Below, piece by piece: positions 1-8,289 of a stretch of DNA of 36,849 nt (within the stretch, counting starts at the first letter, position 1; each line of letters starts with the position of its first letter). The stretch is from an uncultured Verrucomicrobia subdivision 3 bacterium (GTDB lineage Bacteria > Verrucomicrobiota > Verrucomicrobiia > Limisphaerales > UBA11358). Below the pieces are notes generated by a model, which saw only the letters and a list, made by a program, of their open reading frames with translations, had not been told where the DNA came from and did not search any database. A program made the position numbers and the translations under genes. Where the stretch lies: positions 1-36,849 of the forward strand of contig CAISYZ010000132.1 of NCBI GenBank assembly GCA_903889895.1, read 5' to 3'.

Positions 1-320
1 GCCAGCAGCACCACCACGACGAGGTAGAACGCATACATGATCAGCGCGTTCCAAATCGGCACAAAGTAGCTGGTGTAACCCGCGCCGGCGGCGATGTTGG
101 TGGAAACCCAGGCCGCCACGCTCAAGCCGGATATCAGCGCGCCCAGATAGGCGTCCACATACCAGGTGGCCAGAAACACCGCGACCAGGTAATAAATGAA
201 AACGAAGATTTCGTAGCCCGTGACATAATCCGCCAGCCCGACCACCCCGACGATGCCGATGCACAATCCAGACACCTGTCGTTTTGACCACGTTTCAAGT
301 CGTTTGAGCCGGTTCACCAT
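1..320 (-). CDS. N-terminal part of a multi-spanning membrane sensor (partial)
   Basis: The minus strand reads open from an ATG at 320 to the left edge (106 codons), so only the N-terminus is visible. After a short basic stretch (MVNRLKRLETWSKRQ) there are about four hydrophobic segments, with the phrases DYVTGYE, FIYYLVAVFLATW and WNALIMYAFYLVVVVLLA. From memory this pattern is typical of the membrane input region of bacterial diguanylate cyclases and histidine kinases (D-Y-x-T-G-x-E, then Y-L-x-P/A, then W-N-A before the last helix). The output domain lies outside the window, so the enzyme class is unknown. The gene runs away from everything else in the window. No strong ribosome binding site is visible upstream. 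Confidence 0.7.
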   Translation of the reverse strand, partial: MVNRLKRLETWSKRQVSGLCIGIVGVVGLADYVTGYEIFVFIYYLVAVFLATWYVDAYLGALISGLSVAAWVSTNIAAGAGYTSYFVPIWNALIMYAFYLVVVVLL

Positions 321-524
321 GTCCCGGGCAAACTAGTTATTTTAAGCGCCGACGGCGATGAAAAATTGCCGGCCAGAAACGGCGGCGGCTTGGCCGGTCG
401 CGCGAACCGCAAAATATTTGCCGCCCATTTTGTGCTGGCGAGCCAGTTGCAGTCTGTCGCCGGCATCAACACCGGCACGCACTTCTGGGGAAAATTTCTG
501 AAGGACTACCGCGAGACGGATTGA
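321..524 (+). pseudogene. Possible gene remnant, coding-like C-terminal end
   Basis: In the plus frame ending at the TGA at 522-524 the DNA is open from before 320 and reads like protein near its end (IFAAHFVLASQLQSVAG, then HFWGKFLKDYRETD and stop). There is no ATG in this frame inside the gap, and the open frame runs back into the oppositely oriented membrane gene. It stops 6 bases before the convergent LD-carboxypeptidase. It may be the tail of a decayed gene or a chance open frame. I do not recognise a family. Confidence 0.2.
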
Positions 525-530
525 TGAGCA

Positions 531-1535
531 TCAATGCCGCTCGATGAAAATCCGGTTGCCCGTTTCGCTGGCAATGATTTTGCACTTCCCGCCGTTGAGC
601 AGAGTCGCCATGGGTGAGGTGTGGCCGAAATCGCAGTTGGCAATGACAGGCAATCCGCGCAGCGCCGGAATTTCCGCGATGAGCCGGGTGAGATTTTCGC
701 GCGTGACGCCGCCGTTCCCGGCGTAACGCCCCAGCACGAGGCCGCGCACGCCGGCAAACGCGGGCTGAAACGCGAGCGCGCGCAGGCATGAGTCGAGCAT
801 GATCAAGGTCGGCTTGCCTTCGGCGGGTTGTTCAAAAAAGAGAATGGCATCGCGCAGCGGCGGAAAGTAGCGGGAGCCTTGCAGCATATTCAGCGTCCAG
901 TAAGGGCCGGCAATCATCGGGCCTTCGGCCACGCCGGGCTGGATGCACCACGGGCCGGCGTTGACGTGAAACGTGCGGTTCACCTGGTCCTTGAACCACG
1001 CGTCGTCGCTCCAATGCGTCGCGGGCAGCAGTTCGTAAGGCGCGTCGTCGAAGAGGCATTGGCGGAAACTGGCGAGCATGTATTCCGCGCCTTGCCGCAT
1101 CATGAACGTCGTGAAATGCGCGCCGCAATACGTCGTCAGGCCGGTGCGCGCGTGGAGGGCATAACCCGGATAGCTGACGTCGGAATAGCCGCAGATGATT
1201 TTCGGATGCGCGGCGACGAGGTGGTAGTCAATGCCGTCCAAAAGCTGAATCGCGCTGACGCCGCCGCTCACGGCGAGAATCGCCTTCACCGACGGGTCGG
1301 CGATGGCCGCGTGAAAATCTTCGAGGCGATGTGCAACCGAAGCGGTGAGGTGTTCGTTGCATTCGCGGACGTATTTGCCAAAGGTGACCTTCAGTCCCAT
1401 CGCTTCCAACCGCGCGGTGGCGAAGGCGATGTCCTGCTCCGTGATGCCGTTGAATTGCATCACGCCGCCGAGCGAACGCGAGAGGGCGAGGATGCGGATT
1501 TCGTCACCGGGCTTGAGTTTGGCAGGATGATTCAT
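531..1535 (-). CDS. LD-carboxypeptidase, peptidase family S66 (LdcA/MccF type)
   Basis: 334 residues from the ATG at 1535; a longer open frame exists, but this start forms an ATGA overlap with the upstream gene and fits the family length. Family S66 enzymes cleave the L,D bond of cytoplasmic muramoyl-tetrapeptides in murein recycling, or inactivate microcin C-type peptide nucleotides. The family signatures are present: a Gly-Gly phrase (SGGVSAIQLLDGIDY, about 90-104), the nucleophile in GYSD (Ser118), Glu235 in FFEQP and His305 in FGHTSP, which make up the Ser-Glu-His triad. There is no signal peptide, so the protein is cytoplasmic. Whether it prefers murein tetrapeptide or another peptide cannot be told from sequence. 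It is translationally coupled to the membrane-anchored protein upstream, suggesting they act together or at least share expression. Confidence 0.88.
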   Translation of the reverse strand: MNHPAKLKPGDEIRILALSRSLGGVMQFNGITEQDIAFATARLEAMGLKVTFGKYVRECNEHLTASVAHRLEDFHAAIADPSVKAILAVSGGVSAIQLLDGIDYHLVAAHPKIICGYSDVSYPGYALHARTGLTTYCGAHFTTFMMRQGAEYMLASFRQCLFDDAPYELLPATHWSDDAWFKDQVNRTFHVNAGPWCIQPGVAEGPMIAGPYWTLNMLQGSRYFPPLRDAILFFEQPAEGKPTLIMLDSCLRALAFQPAFAGVRGLVLGRYAGNGGVTRENLTRLIAEIPALRGLPVIANCDFGHTSPMATLLNGGKCKIIASETGNRIFIERH

Positions 1536-2299
1536 GGAGATTTGAGCCACTCCGTCAGCAGCGGGCTGGCGGGAATCCAGCGGGCGCGGACTTGCGGCGG
1601 GGTGACGGTAAAATCCATCATCAAGCTTTCGGCAAGATAGATGGTGCCGTCGCCGTAATAGCAGAGCGCGGGACAAAACCGCAGGCCGGGCAGTTGGTCG
1701 CAGGTCAGGGTGAGGGTGGTGAGATTGGTCGCGCCGGAAAACGGAAACGGGTTCAGTTCCACCGGCGTGCCGTCGCGCAGCAACCGCACGACTTCGGCCA
1801 TGAGCGCGGCGTTGGTGGTGGTGAGCAGCGGACCGTAATTATATTGTTGCCGCGCGGTCATTTCGCGGAAGGTGGCGGTGCGCCAGTCGAACGGCGGTTG
1901 TTTGAGGTTGCGGTAAGGCGCATACGCGGGCATTTCGGAGCCGCAATCCACCATGATATAGGCGGTGGCGGGCTGGCCGGGAACGGCGCCGACTTTCGCG
2001 GGGTTGATGGCGCCCATGAGGCCGATGACGGTCTGCGGTTCCGACAAGGTGAGTTGCAGGCAGGCTTCCTCGTAGTCGTGCACATAAACTTCGCCGCCGC
2101 CGCTCACCGTGTCGTGCAGATAGCCGGGGTGCGTGGAAGGGGATTGTGGTCCCATGAGGTAAAACGGCAGGCCGTGGCCGCCGCCCGCCGCTGTCTCTTG
2201 GCCGGCAAAAAAGCCGACCGCCAGCACGAGCACCAGCAAGGCACCAAAACCGATAACCACCAGCACGGCGGCGAGGATGAGCCAGTTTCTTTTGGACAT
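1532..2299 (-). CDS. Membrane-anchored protein of unknown function
   Basis: 255 residues. Residues 7-33 form a strongly hydrophobic segment (WLILAAVLVVIGFGALLVLV) after a short basic N-terminus, so the protein is probably anchored by one N-terminal helix with the rest outside the cytoplasm. The remainder is soluble, with four Cys (in EEACLQL, MVDCGSE, TLTCDQL and FCPALCYY), and no motif I can assign. Its stop codon overlaps the start of the S66 peptidase by four bases (ATGA at 1532-1535), so the two are translationally coupled. The coupling suggests a cell-envelope or murein link, but that is inference only. Confidence 0.65.
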   Translation of the reverse strand: MSKRNWLILAAVLVVIGFGALLVLVLAVGFFAGQETAAGGGHGLPFYLMGPQSPSTHPGYLHDTVSGGGEVYVHDYEEACLQLTLSEPQTVIGLMGAINPAKVGAVPGQPATAYIMVDCGSEMPAYAPYRNLKQPPFDWRTATFREMTARQQYNYGPLLTTTNAALMAEVVRLLRDGTPVELNPFPFSGATNLTTLTLTCDQLPGLRFCPALCYYGDGTIYLAESLMMDFTVTPPQVRARWIPASPLLTEWLKSP

Positions 2300-2448
2300 G
2301 ATGAGATTTGGGGTGGTCTGGTTTTAGGTGCCCGAAAGTGCCGGTGCGGATTTGAATTTGCTCCGGCGCAAGTCCGTTGTCCAGCCAAAGGGGCGGGCAT
2401 TGGGTGGGTTTGGCCGGTCAGCCGACCGTTTTGAGGGCCGCGCAAAAC

Positions 2449-2477
2449 TTGACTCGGCGGGGCAAAAAACTTATCGT
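2449..2477 (+). promoter_or_regulatory. Sigma-70-type promoter of tRNA-His
   Basis: TTGACT at 2449-2454 and TATCGT at 2472-2477 are separated by 17 bases. The -10 box ends 14 bases before the 5' end of the tRNA, which fits a start around 2484. The same -35 hexamer is found before the tRNA-Glu gene in this window. Confidence 0.5.
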
Positions 2478-2491
2478 GCCCCGCTCTGGTT

Positions 2492-2567
2492 GGTGGTCGT
2501 AGCTCAATGGTAGAGTCCCAGATTGTGATTCTGGCTGTTGCGGGTTCGAATCCCGTCGGCCACCCCA
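2492..2567 (+). tRNA. tRNA-His (anticodon GTG)
   Basis: The cloverleaf folds completely. The acceptor GTGGTCG (2493-2499) pairs with CGGCCAC (2557-2563) with one G-T pair. The anticodon stem CCAGA/TCTGG encloses loop TTGTGAT with anticodon GTG at 2525-2527. The T arm is GCGGG-TTCGAAT-CCCGT. The identity is confirmed by the hallmark of tRNA-His, an encoded extra G (2492, position -1) opposite C73 (2564). The CCA end is encoded (2565-2567). Confidence 0.97.
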
Positions 2568-2640
2568 ACCTTCTCACCCTTCGGATTAATCCATAAATTG
2601 ACAGATGGTCGCCGCGCCGGGCGTTGGGAAAGTGGCGGAT

Positions 2641-2671
2641 AAAAAAGCCCGGTTGAAGTGAATCAACCGGG
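2641..2671 (-). terminator. Intrinsic terminator of the pilT-like gene
   Basis: Nine-base arms CCCGGTTGA (2648-2656) and TCAACCGGG (2663-2671) with a 6-base loop. Read on the minus strand they are followed by a run of six T (complement of 2641-2646). The hairpin lies 22 bases past the stop of the minus-strand ATPase gene. Confidence 0.85.
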
Positions 2672-2692
2672 TGATTTTAGGAACGAGGGTGG

Positions 2693-3781
2693 TCAGCTGA
2701 CGATGCGCCCGCCTTCGTTGAGGAAGATGCCCTTGAAATTCATCTCCAGCGCCTGCGGATTGCTCGCCTTGGCCAAAGCTTCCTTCTCGGTCACGCGGCC
2801 CGCTTTCACCAGATTGAACAGCGACTGGTTGAAGGTGATCATCCCGTCGTCGCCGCCGGTCTCGATGGCGGCGGTGAGTTTTTCCAGCCGGTTGTCTTCC
2901 AGCATTTTTTTGATGAGCGGCGAGTTGGTCATGATTTCCAGCGCGGGCGTCATCTTGCCGTCCACCGTCGGCACCATGCGCTGGCAAATCACGCCGCGCA
3001 AACATCCGGCGAGCTGGCGGCGGATCTGTTCGCGGTCATCGGCCTTGAAGAAATCCAGGATGCGGGTGATGGACTGCGCCGCCGTGGTGGTGTGCAGTGT
3101 TGAAAAAACCAGATGGCCGGTGTCGGCGGCGCTCATCGCGGCGGTGAAGGTGGTGGCGTCGCGCATTTCGCCGAGCATGATGATGTCCGGGTCCTGGCGC
3201 AGGACGTGTTTGAGCGCGCCGTAGAAATTCGCGGTGTCGAGGCCGATCTCGCGCTGCTCAATGACGCTTTGGTTGTCCTCGAAAACGAATTCAATCGGGT
3301 CTTCCAGCGTGACGATGTGCTTTTTGAAGTTGGCGTTGACGTGCTCAATCATCGCGGCGAGCGTCGTGGATTTGCCGGAGCCGGTCGAGCCGGCAATCAT
3401 CACGATGCCGCGCGGCGATTCAGCCAGCGTCTTGATCTGCTCCAGCAAACCAAGCTGCTCGAAGCTCGGCACGGTGGCTTTCACATGGCGCATGGCGAGC
3501 GCCCAAGTGCCGCGCTGCTGGAAGACATTTGTGCGGAAGCGCCCCATGCCGACCACGTTGTAGGAAAAATCCACCTCGCGGTCTTCCTCCAGTTTTTTCT
3601 TCATGTGCGCCGGCGTCATCTTGTCCACCACGTTGTTGAGCCATTGCTCGGTGGGGATGGGGCAATCAATCGAAATCAGCTCACGGCTGATGCGGAAGAT
3701 GACCGGGGTGCCAACCTTGATATGAATATCCGACGCGCCGCCATCCACGGCGGCTTTGAGAATTTTGTTGAAGAGTTCCAT
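2693..3781 (-). CDS. pilT: PilT-family type IV pilus retraction ATPase
   Basis: 362 residues, the usual length for PilT/PilU. These cytoplasmic hexameric ATPases drive retraction of type IV pili in twitching motility and DNA uptake. Visible motifs in order: ASDIHI near 16-21 of the N-terminal PAS-like domain, Walker A GSTGSGKST (131-139), Asp box TLEDPIEF (158-165), Walker B DIIMLGEMRD (199-208) and His box STLHTT (227-232). The C-terminal AIRNLIRE motif of classical PilT is not preserved; the matching place reads SPLIKKMLEDNR, so a PilU-like or accessory retraction role is possible. No other pilus genes lie nearby. The gene is divergent from mtnP and ends at its own terminator. Confidence 0.9.
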   Translation of the reverse strand: MELFNKILKAAVDGGASDIHIKVGTPVIFRISRELISIDCPIPTEQWLNNVVDKMTPAHMKKKLEEDREVDFSYNVVGMGRFRTNVFQQRGTWALAMRHVKATVPSFEQLGLLEQIKTLAESPRGIVMIAGSTGSGKSTTLAAMIEHVNANFKKHIVTLEDPIEFVFEDNQSVIEQREIGLDTANFYGALKHVLRQDPDIIMLGEMRDATTFTAAMSAADTGHLVFSTLHTTTAAQSITRILDFFKADDREQIRRQLAGCLRGVICQRMVPTVDGKMTPALEIMTNSPLIKKMLEDNRLEKLTAAIETGGDDGMITFNQSLFNLVKAGRVTEKEALAKASNPQALEMNFKGIFLNEGGRIVS

Positions 3782-3895
3782 GCGGCCAAAATAATCCAGA
3801 CCGCGCCAAAAGTCAGTCGAGAAAGTGCGCTGGCAGGGACAACGCCAATTATTATTTTCGTGTCTTTCATCACGTTCGCGGGTAACAATTTCGCC

Positions 3896-4756
3896 ATGTC
3901 AAAGCCCAAAATCGGCATCATCGGCGGCACTGGCCTTTACGGCATCGAAGGTTTCACGAACCAGAAATGGGTGAAAGTCAAAACGCCGTTCGGTCCGCCG
4001 TCCGATGATTTGCTCACCGGCCAGCTCGCCGGGCGCGAAGTGGTTTTTCTGCCGCGCCACGGACGCGGCCACCGCATCCTGCCGACCGAGCTGAACCATC
4101 GCGCGAACCTCTGGGCGCTGAAAAAGCTCGGCGTGCAGTGGATCATCAGCGTCAGCGCCGTTGGTTCGTTGCAGGAAAAATACCGGCCGTGCGACATTGT
4201 GGTGATTGACCAGTTTATCGATCGCACCAAGCAGGCGCTGAATCACACGTTTTTCGGGCGCGGCATCGTGGCGCATGTCGCCTTTGCCGAACCGGTCAGC
4301 GGCGAGCTGCGGCAGATTCTTGTCCGCACGGCGAAGGCCGCCAAGGCGCGCGTCCACGACGGCGGCACTTATGTGAACATGGAAGGCCCGGCCTTCAGCA
4401 CGCGCGCTGAATCCCTCGCCAACCACCGCGCCGGCTACGATGTCATCGGTATGACGAATCTCGGCGAGGCCAAGTGCGCCCGCGAAGCCGAGATCGCCTA
4501 CGCCACGCTGGCGATGGCGACGGATTACGATTGCTGGAAGGAAGAGGAACACGTTTCGCTTGAAATGATCATCGCCAATCTTCACCGCAACGCCGATACG
4601 GCGAAAAAGATTGTCGCCGCCGCCATTGCGCAGATTCCGGCGGAAGCGAACTGGAAGGCGCATTCCGCCTTGAAGAATGCGTTTCTCACCGACAAAAAAT
4701 TCTGGCCGAAGAAAACCGTGGCGGAATTGAAGCCGATTTTGGCGAAGTATCTTTGA
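3896..4756 (+). CDS. mtnP: S-methyl-5'-thioadenosine phosphorylase
   Basis: 286 residues from the ATG at 3896; the open frame extends far upstream but only as the shadow of the divergent ATPase gene. The enzyme splits methylthioadenosine with phosphate into adenine and 5-methylthioribose-1-phosphate, the first step of methionine salvage. Motifs: GGTG (10-13), PRHGRGH phosphate-binding loop (53-59), SAVGSL (87-92), NMEGPAFSTRAES (161-173), MTNLGEAKCARE (186-197) and TDYDCW (209-214). These fit methylthioadenosine phosphorylases better than purine nucleoside phosphorylases. With metK and ahcY elsewhere in the window it completes recycling of SAM by-products. The GreA-like gene follows after 11 bases, so the two are likely co-transcribed. 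Confidence 0.93.
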   Translation: MSKPKIGIIGGTGLYGIEGFTNQKWVKVKTPFGPPSDDLLTGQLAGREVVFLPRHGRGHRILPTELNHRANLWALKKLGVQWIISVSAVGSLQEKYRPCDIVVIDQFIDRTKQALNHTFFGRGIVAHVAFAEPVSGELRQILVRTAKAAKARVHDGGTYVNMEGPAFSTRAESLANHRAGYDVIGMTNLGEAKCAREAEIAYATLAMATDYDCWKEEEHVSLEMIIANLHRNADTAKKIVAAAIAQIPAEANWKAHSALKNAFLTDKKFWPKKTVAELKPILAKYL

Positions 4757-4767
4757 GCTGTGTTCGC

Positions 4768-5247
4768 ATGAACAAACGCGCCATTCTCAACAAGATTATT
4801 GCCAAGCTCGTCGGTGAACTGGAAACCTATTTCCGCGCCGCGCAGTTTTCCCGCGCCGAGGCCACGCACGAATCCAACAAGGCCGAGAACAAATACGACA
4901 CGCGCGGCCTGGAAGCCTCCTACCTCGCGCGCGGCCAGTCCAAGCAGTTGGCGGATTTGGAAGCCGCCATCGCGGAGTTTGAAAAGCTCGGCGTGAAAAA
5001 GTTTTCCGGCACGGACGCCATCGGTGTCGGCGCGCTCGTAGAACTGGACCAGGGCGGTGGACGCGATTTTTATTTCCTCGGCCCGCGCGCTGGCGGCACA
5101 GAAATTGAGCACGACCGAAAGGAAATTCTCGTCATCACGCCGCAGTCGCCGCTCGGCGAGCAGTTGGTCGGCAAAAAATCCGGCGACACGTTTTCACTGA
5201 AGCTGGGCCGCGAAACGCGCACCGCGAAAATTGTGAGCGTGGAGTAA
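4768..5247 (+). CDS. GreA/GreB-like small transcription factor
   Basis: 159 residues from the ATG at 4768; an upstream TTG in frame overlaps mtnP and is less likely. The N-terminal half is helical and carries the phrase ENKYDTRGLEASYLARGQ (40-57). The C-terminal half carries PQSPLGEQLVGKKSGD (125-140), which matches the FKBP-like C-terminal domain of GreA/GreB that binds the RNA polymerase secondary channel rim. GreA is of similar length, but here the tip acidic residues of the N-terminal coiled coil are not obvious, so transcript cleavage activity is uncertain. This short family is widespread and often mis-annotated as 3-oxoacyl-ACP synthase. It probably interacts with RNA polymerase. Confidence 0.8.
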   Translation: MNKRAILNKIIAKLVGELETYFRAAQFSRAEATHESNKAENKYDTRGLEASYLARGQSKQLADLEAAIAEFEKLGVKKFSGTDAIGVGALVELDQGGGRDFYFLGPRAGGTEIEHDRKEILVITPQSPLGEQLVGKKSGDTFSLKLGRETRTAKIVSVE

Positions 5248-5284
5248 GCGGGAACTTTTTGACACCACGCCGCTGCCGCGTAGA

Positions 5285-6760
5285 ATGGCAAAACTTTTTA
5301 TGCCCACACATTATCTTGCCTGTGACCTTGGCGCGGATAGCGGCCGTTTGATTCTTGGCACGCTTGAACACGGAAAAATTTCCCTCGAAGAACTCCACCG
5401 CTTTCCCACCGGTGCGACGAAGGTGGCCGGCGCGCTGCACTGGGAGTTTGACCGGCTGCTGAACGAATTGAAGACCGGCCTCAAGAAAGCCGCCGCCAAA
5501 AACCTGCCCATCGCCAGCATCAGCACGGATTCGTGGGGCGTGGATTATGTGGTCTATGACGAGCGCGGTCTGCCGGTCTCGCCGGTGTGGTGCTACCGCG
5601 ATGCGCGCACGGCGCAGGGCGTCGAGGTCGTGCAGGAAAAGGTGGCGTGGCCGGTGATTTTTGCCGAGACGGGCATCCAGTTCATGGCGCTGAACACGAT
5701 TTATCAGGTCGTCACCGAACCCGCCGAACGGCTGGCGAAAGGCAGGCAACTGCTGCTCATCGGCGACGCATTTAATTTCTTCTGCTCGGGCGTCGCGCGT
5801 AACGAAGTGTCGCTCGCCAGCACCACGCAACTATACAATCCCGTCCACAAAGGCTGGTCAAAAAAGTTGTTTGACGCGCTCGGGCTGCGGGAAGATTTGT
5901 TCGCGCCGATTTGTCCGTCTGGCACGAAGCTGGGGCCGCTAAAAAAAAATCTCGCCACAGAAGTGGGCCTGCCGCAGATCGAGGTTGTTGCCAGTTGCTC
6001 GCACGACACCGGTGCGGCGGTCGCGGCGGTGCCGGCAAGCGGCGAAAACTGGGCTTACTTAAGTTCCGGCACCTGGTCGCTGATGGGCGTCGAACGGCCG
6101 CAGCCCGTCATCAACGACCAGGCCCGCAATCTTGGCTTTACGAATGAAATCGGCTTTGGCGATTCCGTGCGGTTGCTGAAAAACATCGTCGGCCTGTGGC
6201 TCATCCAGGAATCAAGGCGCTATTGGAACAAGGGCGCAAAAAAATATGAGTTCGCCGAACTGGAAAAGCTGGCGGTAGCCGCCGCGCCGTTCGCCTCGCT
6301 CATCAATCCCGACGACGCGCGCTTTTTGAGTCCCGACGACATGCCGAAGAAGATTGCCGATTTTTGCCGCGAAACCGGCCAGCCCGTGCCGGCGGATGTT
6401 GGCGCGTGCGTGCGCTGCATTTACGAAAGCCTCGCGCTCTTTTATCGCGTCACGCTGCGGCGCACCGAGCGGCTCATCGGCAAGAAGATCGAGCGGCTGC
6501 ATATCGTCGGCGGCGGCAGCAAGGACGCCACGCTGAACCAGTTCACCGCGAACGCGCTGAAAATTCCCGTGCTGGCCGGCCCGACGGAATGCGCCGCGCT
6601 GGGCAACATCCTCGTGCAAGCCATCGCGCTCGGCCACGTCGAATCGCACGCGGCGGCGCGGAAGATTGTGCAGGATTCATTTGAGCTAAAAACCTTCACG
6701 CCGCAGGACTCCGAGCAATGGGACGCTGCGGCTGCGCGGTTTGAAAAGCTGATTGGCTAA
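5285..6760 (+). CDS. rhaB: Rhamnulokinase
   Basis: 491 residues from ATG 5285; an in-frame ATG at 5300 would also leave the whole kinase fold. The FGGY-family enzyme phosphorylates L-rhamnulose to L-rhamnulose-1-phosphate in rhamnose breakdown. Motifs: N-terminal phosphate loop DLGADSGR (14-21), STDSWGVDY (80-88) with the sugar-binding Asp, YRD (104-106), the second-domain phrase YLSSGTWSLMGVE and the C-terminal nucleotide loop HIVGGGSKD. The other rhamnose genes (rhaA, rhaD, transporter) are not in the window, but a GH106 rhamnosidase lies 15 kb downstream, so the organism very likely uses rhamnosides. The 37-base gap to the upstream gene holds no terminator. Confidence 0.94.
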   Translation: MAKLFMPTHYLACDLGADSGRLILGTLEHGKISLEELHRFPTGATKVAGALHWEFDRLLNELKTGLKKAAAKNLPIASISTDSWGVDYVVYDERGLPVSPVWCYRDARTAQGVEVVQEKVAWPVIFAETGIQFMALNTIYQVVTEPAERLAKGRQLLLIGDAFNFFCSGVARNEVSLASTTQLYNPVHKGWSKKLFDALGLREDLFAPICPSGTKLGPLKKNLATEVGLPQIEVVASCSHDTGAAVAAVPASGENWAYLSSGTWSLMGVERPQPVINDQARNLGFTNEIGFGDSVRLLKNIVGLWLIQESRRYWNKGAKKYEFAELEKLAVAAAPFASLINPDDARFLSPDDMPKKIADFCRETGQPVPADVGACVRCIYESLALFYRVTLRRTERLIGKKIERLHIVGGGSKDATLNQFTANALKIPVLAGPTECAALGNILVQAIALGHVESHAAARKIVQDSFELKTFTPQDSEQWDAAAARFEKLIG

Positions 6761-6798
6761 TTTCGCCGCCTGGCTCTGCAAAGGATTCGGACTGTCCA

Positions 6799-6816
6799 CC
6801 CGCATATTCATGCGGG
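6799..6816. other. Small perfect hairpin behind rhaB
   Basis: Arms CCCGCAT (6799-6805) and ATGCGGG (6810-6816) with a 4-base loop, 40 bases after the rhaB stop. No T run follows on either strand, so it is not a standard intrinsic terminator; it may protect the 3' end of the transcript. The rest of the 150-base gap to the next gene is AT-rich, and the short inverted repeat AAGTGG-taac-CCACTT (6878-6893) lies just before the HEAT gene. Confidence 0.4.
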
Positions 6817-6910
6817 CCGGTTCAAAAGTTTCGGACTAGCTAAATATTCCTAATTATTGCAGATTTGTGACAATTAGAAGTGGTAACCCACTTTCATTCC
6901 CTAGATTAAG

Positions 6911-8278
6911 ATGCTTTGGTGGACACATCAGCAGTTGCGCGCCCGCAACCCGCAAACCCGGCTTGCCGTGGTGGAAAAACTCGCCAGTGCCGGCGAGGAA
7001 AAATCCATCGCCCCGCTCATGCTTGCGCTCAAGGACAAGGAGGCGGACGTGCGCTGCGCTGCAGCCAAGGCGCTGGTAAAATTTCAAGACCGTCGCGCCG
7101 TCGCCCCGCTGATCGAGATGCTCAAGGACACCGTGCCGCTGGCGCGGGCCGCCGCGTCCGAAGCGCTCGGCCATCTCGGCGACCCGGCGGCGACGGACCG
7201 GTTGGTGCCGCTGCTGCGCGATCAGGATCCAATTGTGCGTGCGGTCGCGGCGCGCAGCCTGCACCGGCTCGGCTGGCGTCCGTCCACTGACGCGCAGAAA
7301 ATCAACCAGATTCTCGCGCTGGGAAATTTGCAGCAACTGTTGACGATGGGACCGGAGGCGGTGGAACCGCTGTTGGAGCTGATGCGCTACGGCCCGCCGA
7401 ACAAGCAGCTTTCCGCTGTCAAGACACTTGGCCAAATCAAGGATCCGCGGCTCGTCCGCACGATGCTCGAAGCGTTGAAAAAAGAAAGTCCAGCCGTGCG
7501 CATCGCCGCCTTGGAAGTGCTGGAGCGGATTGCTGATCCGGCGACGTATCCCGAAGTGGAGAAATTGCTCAAGGACACCAGCGCCAGCGTGCGCAGCGCC
7601 GCCGTGGATGCGGCGACGCGTTGCGGCGGGCAGCGCGCGGTGCCGGTTTTGCTCGCTGCTTTGAAAGACACCTCGTGGGAAGTCCGGCGCGCGGCGGCCA
7701 AGGCGCTGGGGTTCATCGGCGAGAATTCCGCCGTGCCGGGCTTGTGCGAATTAATTCAAGATCCCGACCGCGATGTGCGCGAGGCGGGCATTTCGGCGCT
7801 GGGGCAGATCAACGATGTGCGCGCCTTGGTGCCGCTGGTCACGGCGTTGCTGGATGTGGAGCGGACGGTGCGCACGCTGGCCCACGCCACGCTGAGGAAA
7901 TTGAAGAAGGACTGGGAGCAGTCGCCGCTCATCGCGGAAGCAGTGCCGGCGGTGCAGGCGGCGTTGAGCCATCCGGATTACTGGGTGCGCTACAGCGCCA
8001 CGCAACTGATCGAGCAATTAAAAATTGACGTGGACCGTTTCACGGAGCAGATCGATGTGTCGCTGGCGCCCAAGGTCGAAACCACGCCGCCGCATGTCGC
8101 GCTGCCGTTTCTGGCGGATTTGCTTTTTGACCGTGACCGCGATCTGCGCGTGGCTGCCGCCGAGGCGCTGGCGCGTTTGCGCGAGCGCGGGGCCGCGACC
8201 GTGCTGGCCGCCGCCGCGCGCGATGCCGACCACGCCGTGCAAAACGCGGCACAGGCCGCGCTGGCCGCCTTGAACTGA
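6911..8278 (+). CDS. HEAT-repeat protein
   Basis: 455 residues made almost entirely of HEAT/PBS-lyase type repeats of about 30 residues, e.g. LMLALKDKEADVRCAAAKAL, LIEMLKDTVPLARAAASEAL and LLAALKDTSWEVRRAAAKAL. I count about a dozen, with a less regular part around 110-160. Such solenoids bind other proteins; despite the PBS-lyase name there is no sign of phycobilin chemistry here. There is no signal peptide, so it is cytoplasmic. The next gene starts 11 bases later and the third overlaps it, so this is the first gene of a three-gene operon with a receiver-PATAN protein and a roadblock-like protein. A scaffold role in that signalling set is inferred from position only. Confidence 0.88.
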   Translation: MLWWTHQQLRARNPQTRLAVVEKLASAGEEKSIAPLMLALKDKEADVRCAAAKALVKFQDRRAVAPLIEMLKDTVPLARAAASEALGHLGDPAATDRLVPLLRDQDPIVRAVAARSLHRLGWRPSTDAQKINQILALGNLQQLLTMGPEAVEPLLELMRYGPPNKQLSAVKTLGQIKDPRLVRTMLEALKKESPAVRIAALEVLERIADPATYPEVEKLLKDTSASVRSAAVDAATRCGGQRAVPVLLAALKDTSWEVRRAAAKALGFIGENSAVPGLCELIQDPDRDVREAGISALGQINDVRALVPLVTALLDVERTVRTLAHATLRKLKKDWEQSPLIAEAVPAVQAALSHPDYWVRYSATQLIEQLKIDVDRFTEQIDVSLAPKVETTPPHVALPFLADLLFDRDRDLRVAAAEALARLRERGAATVLAAAARDADHAVQNAAQAALAALN

Positions 8279-8289
8279 AATTAATTTTT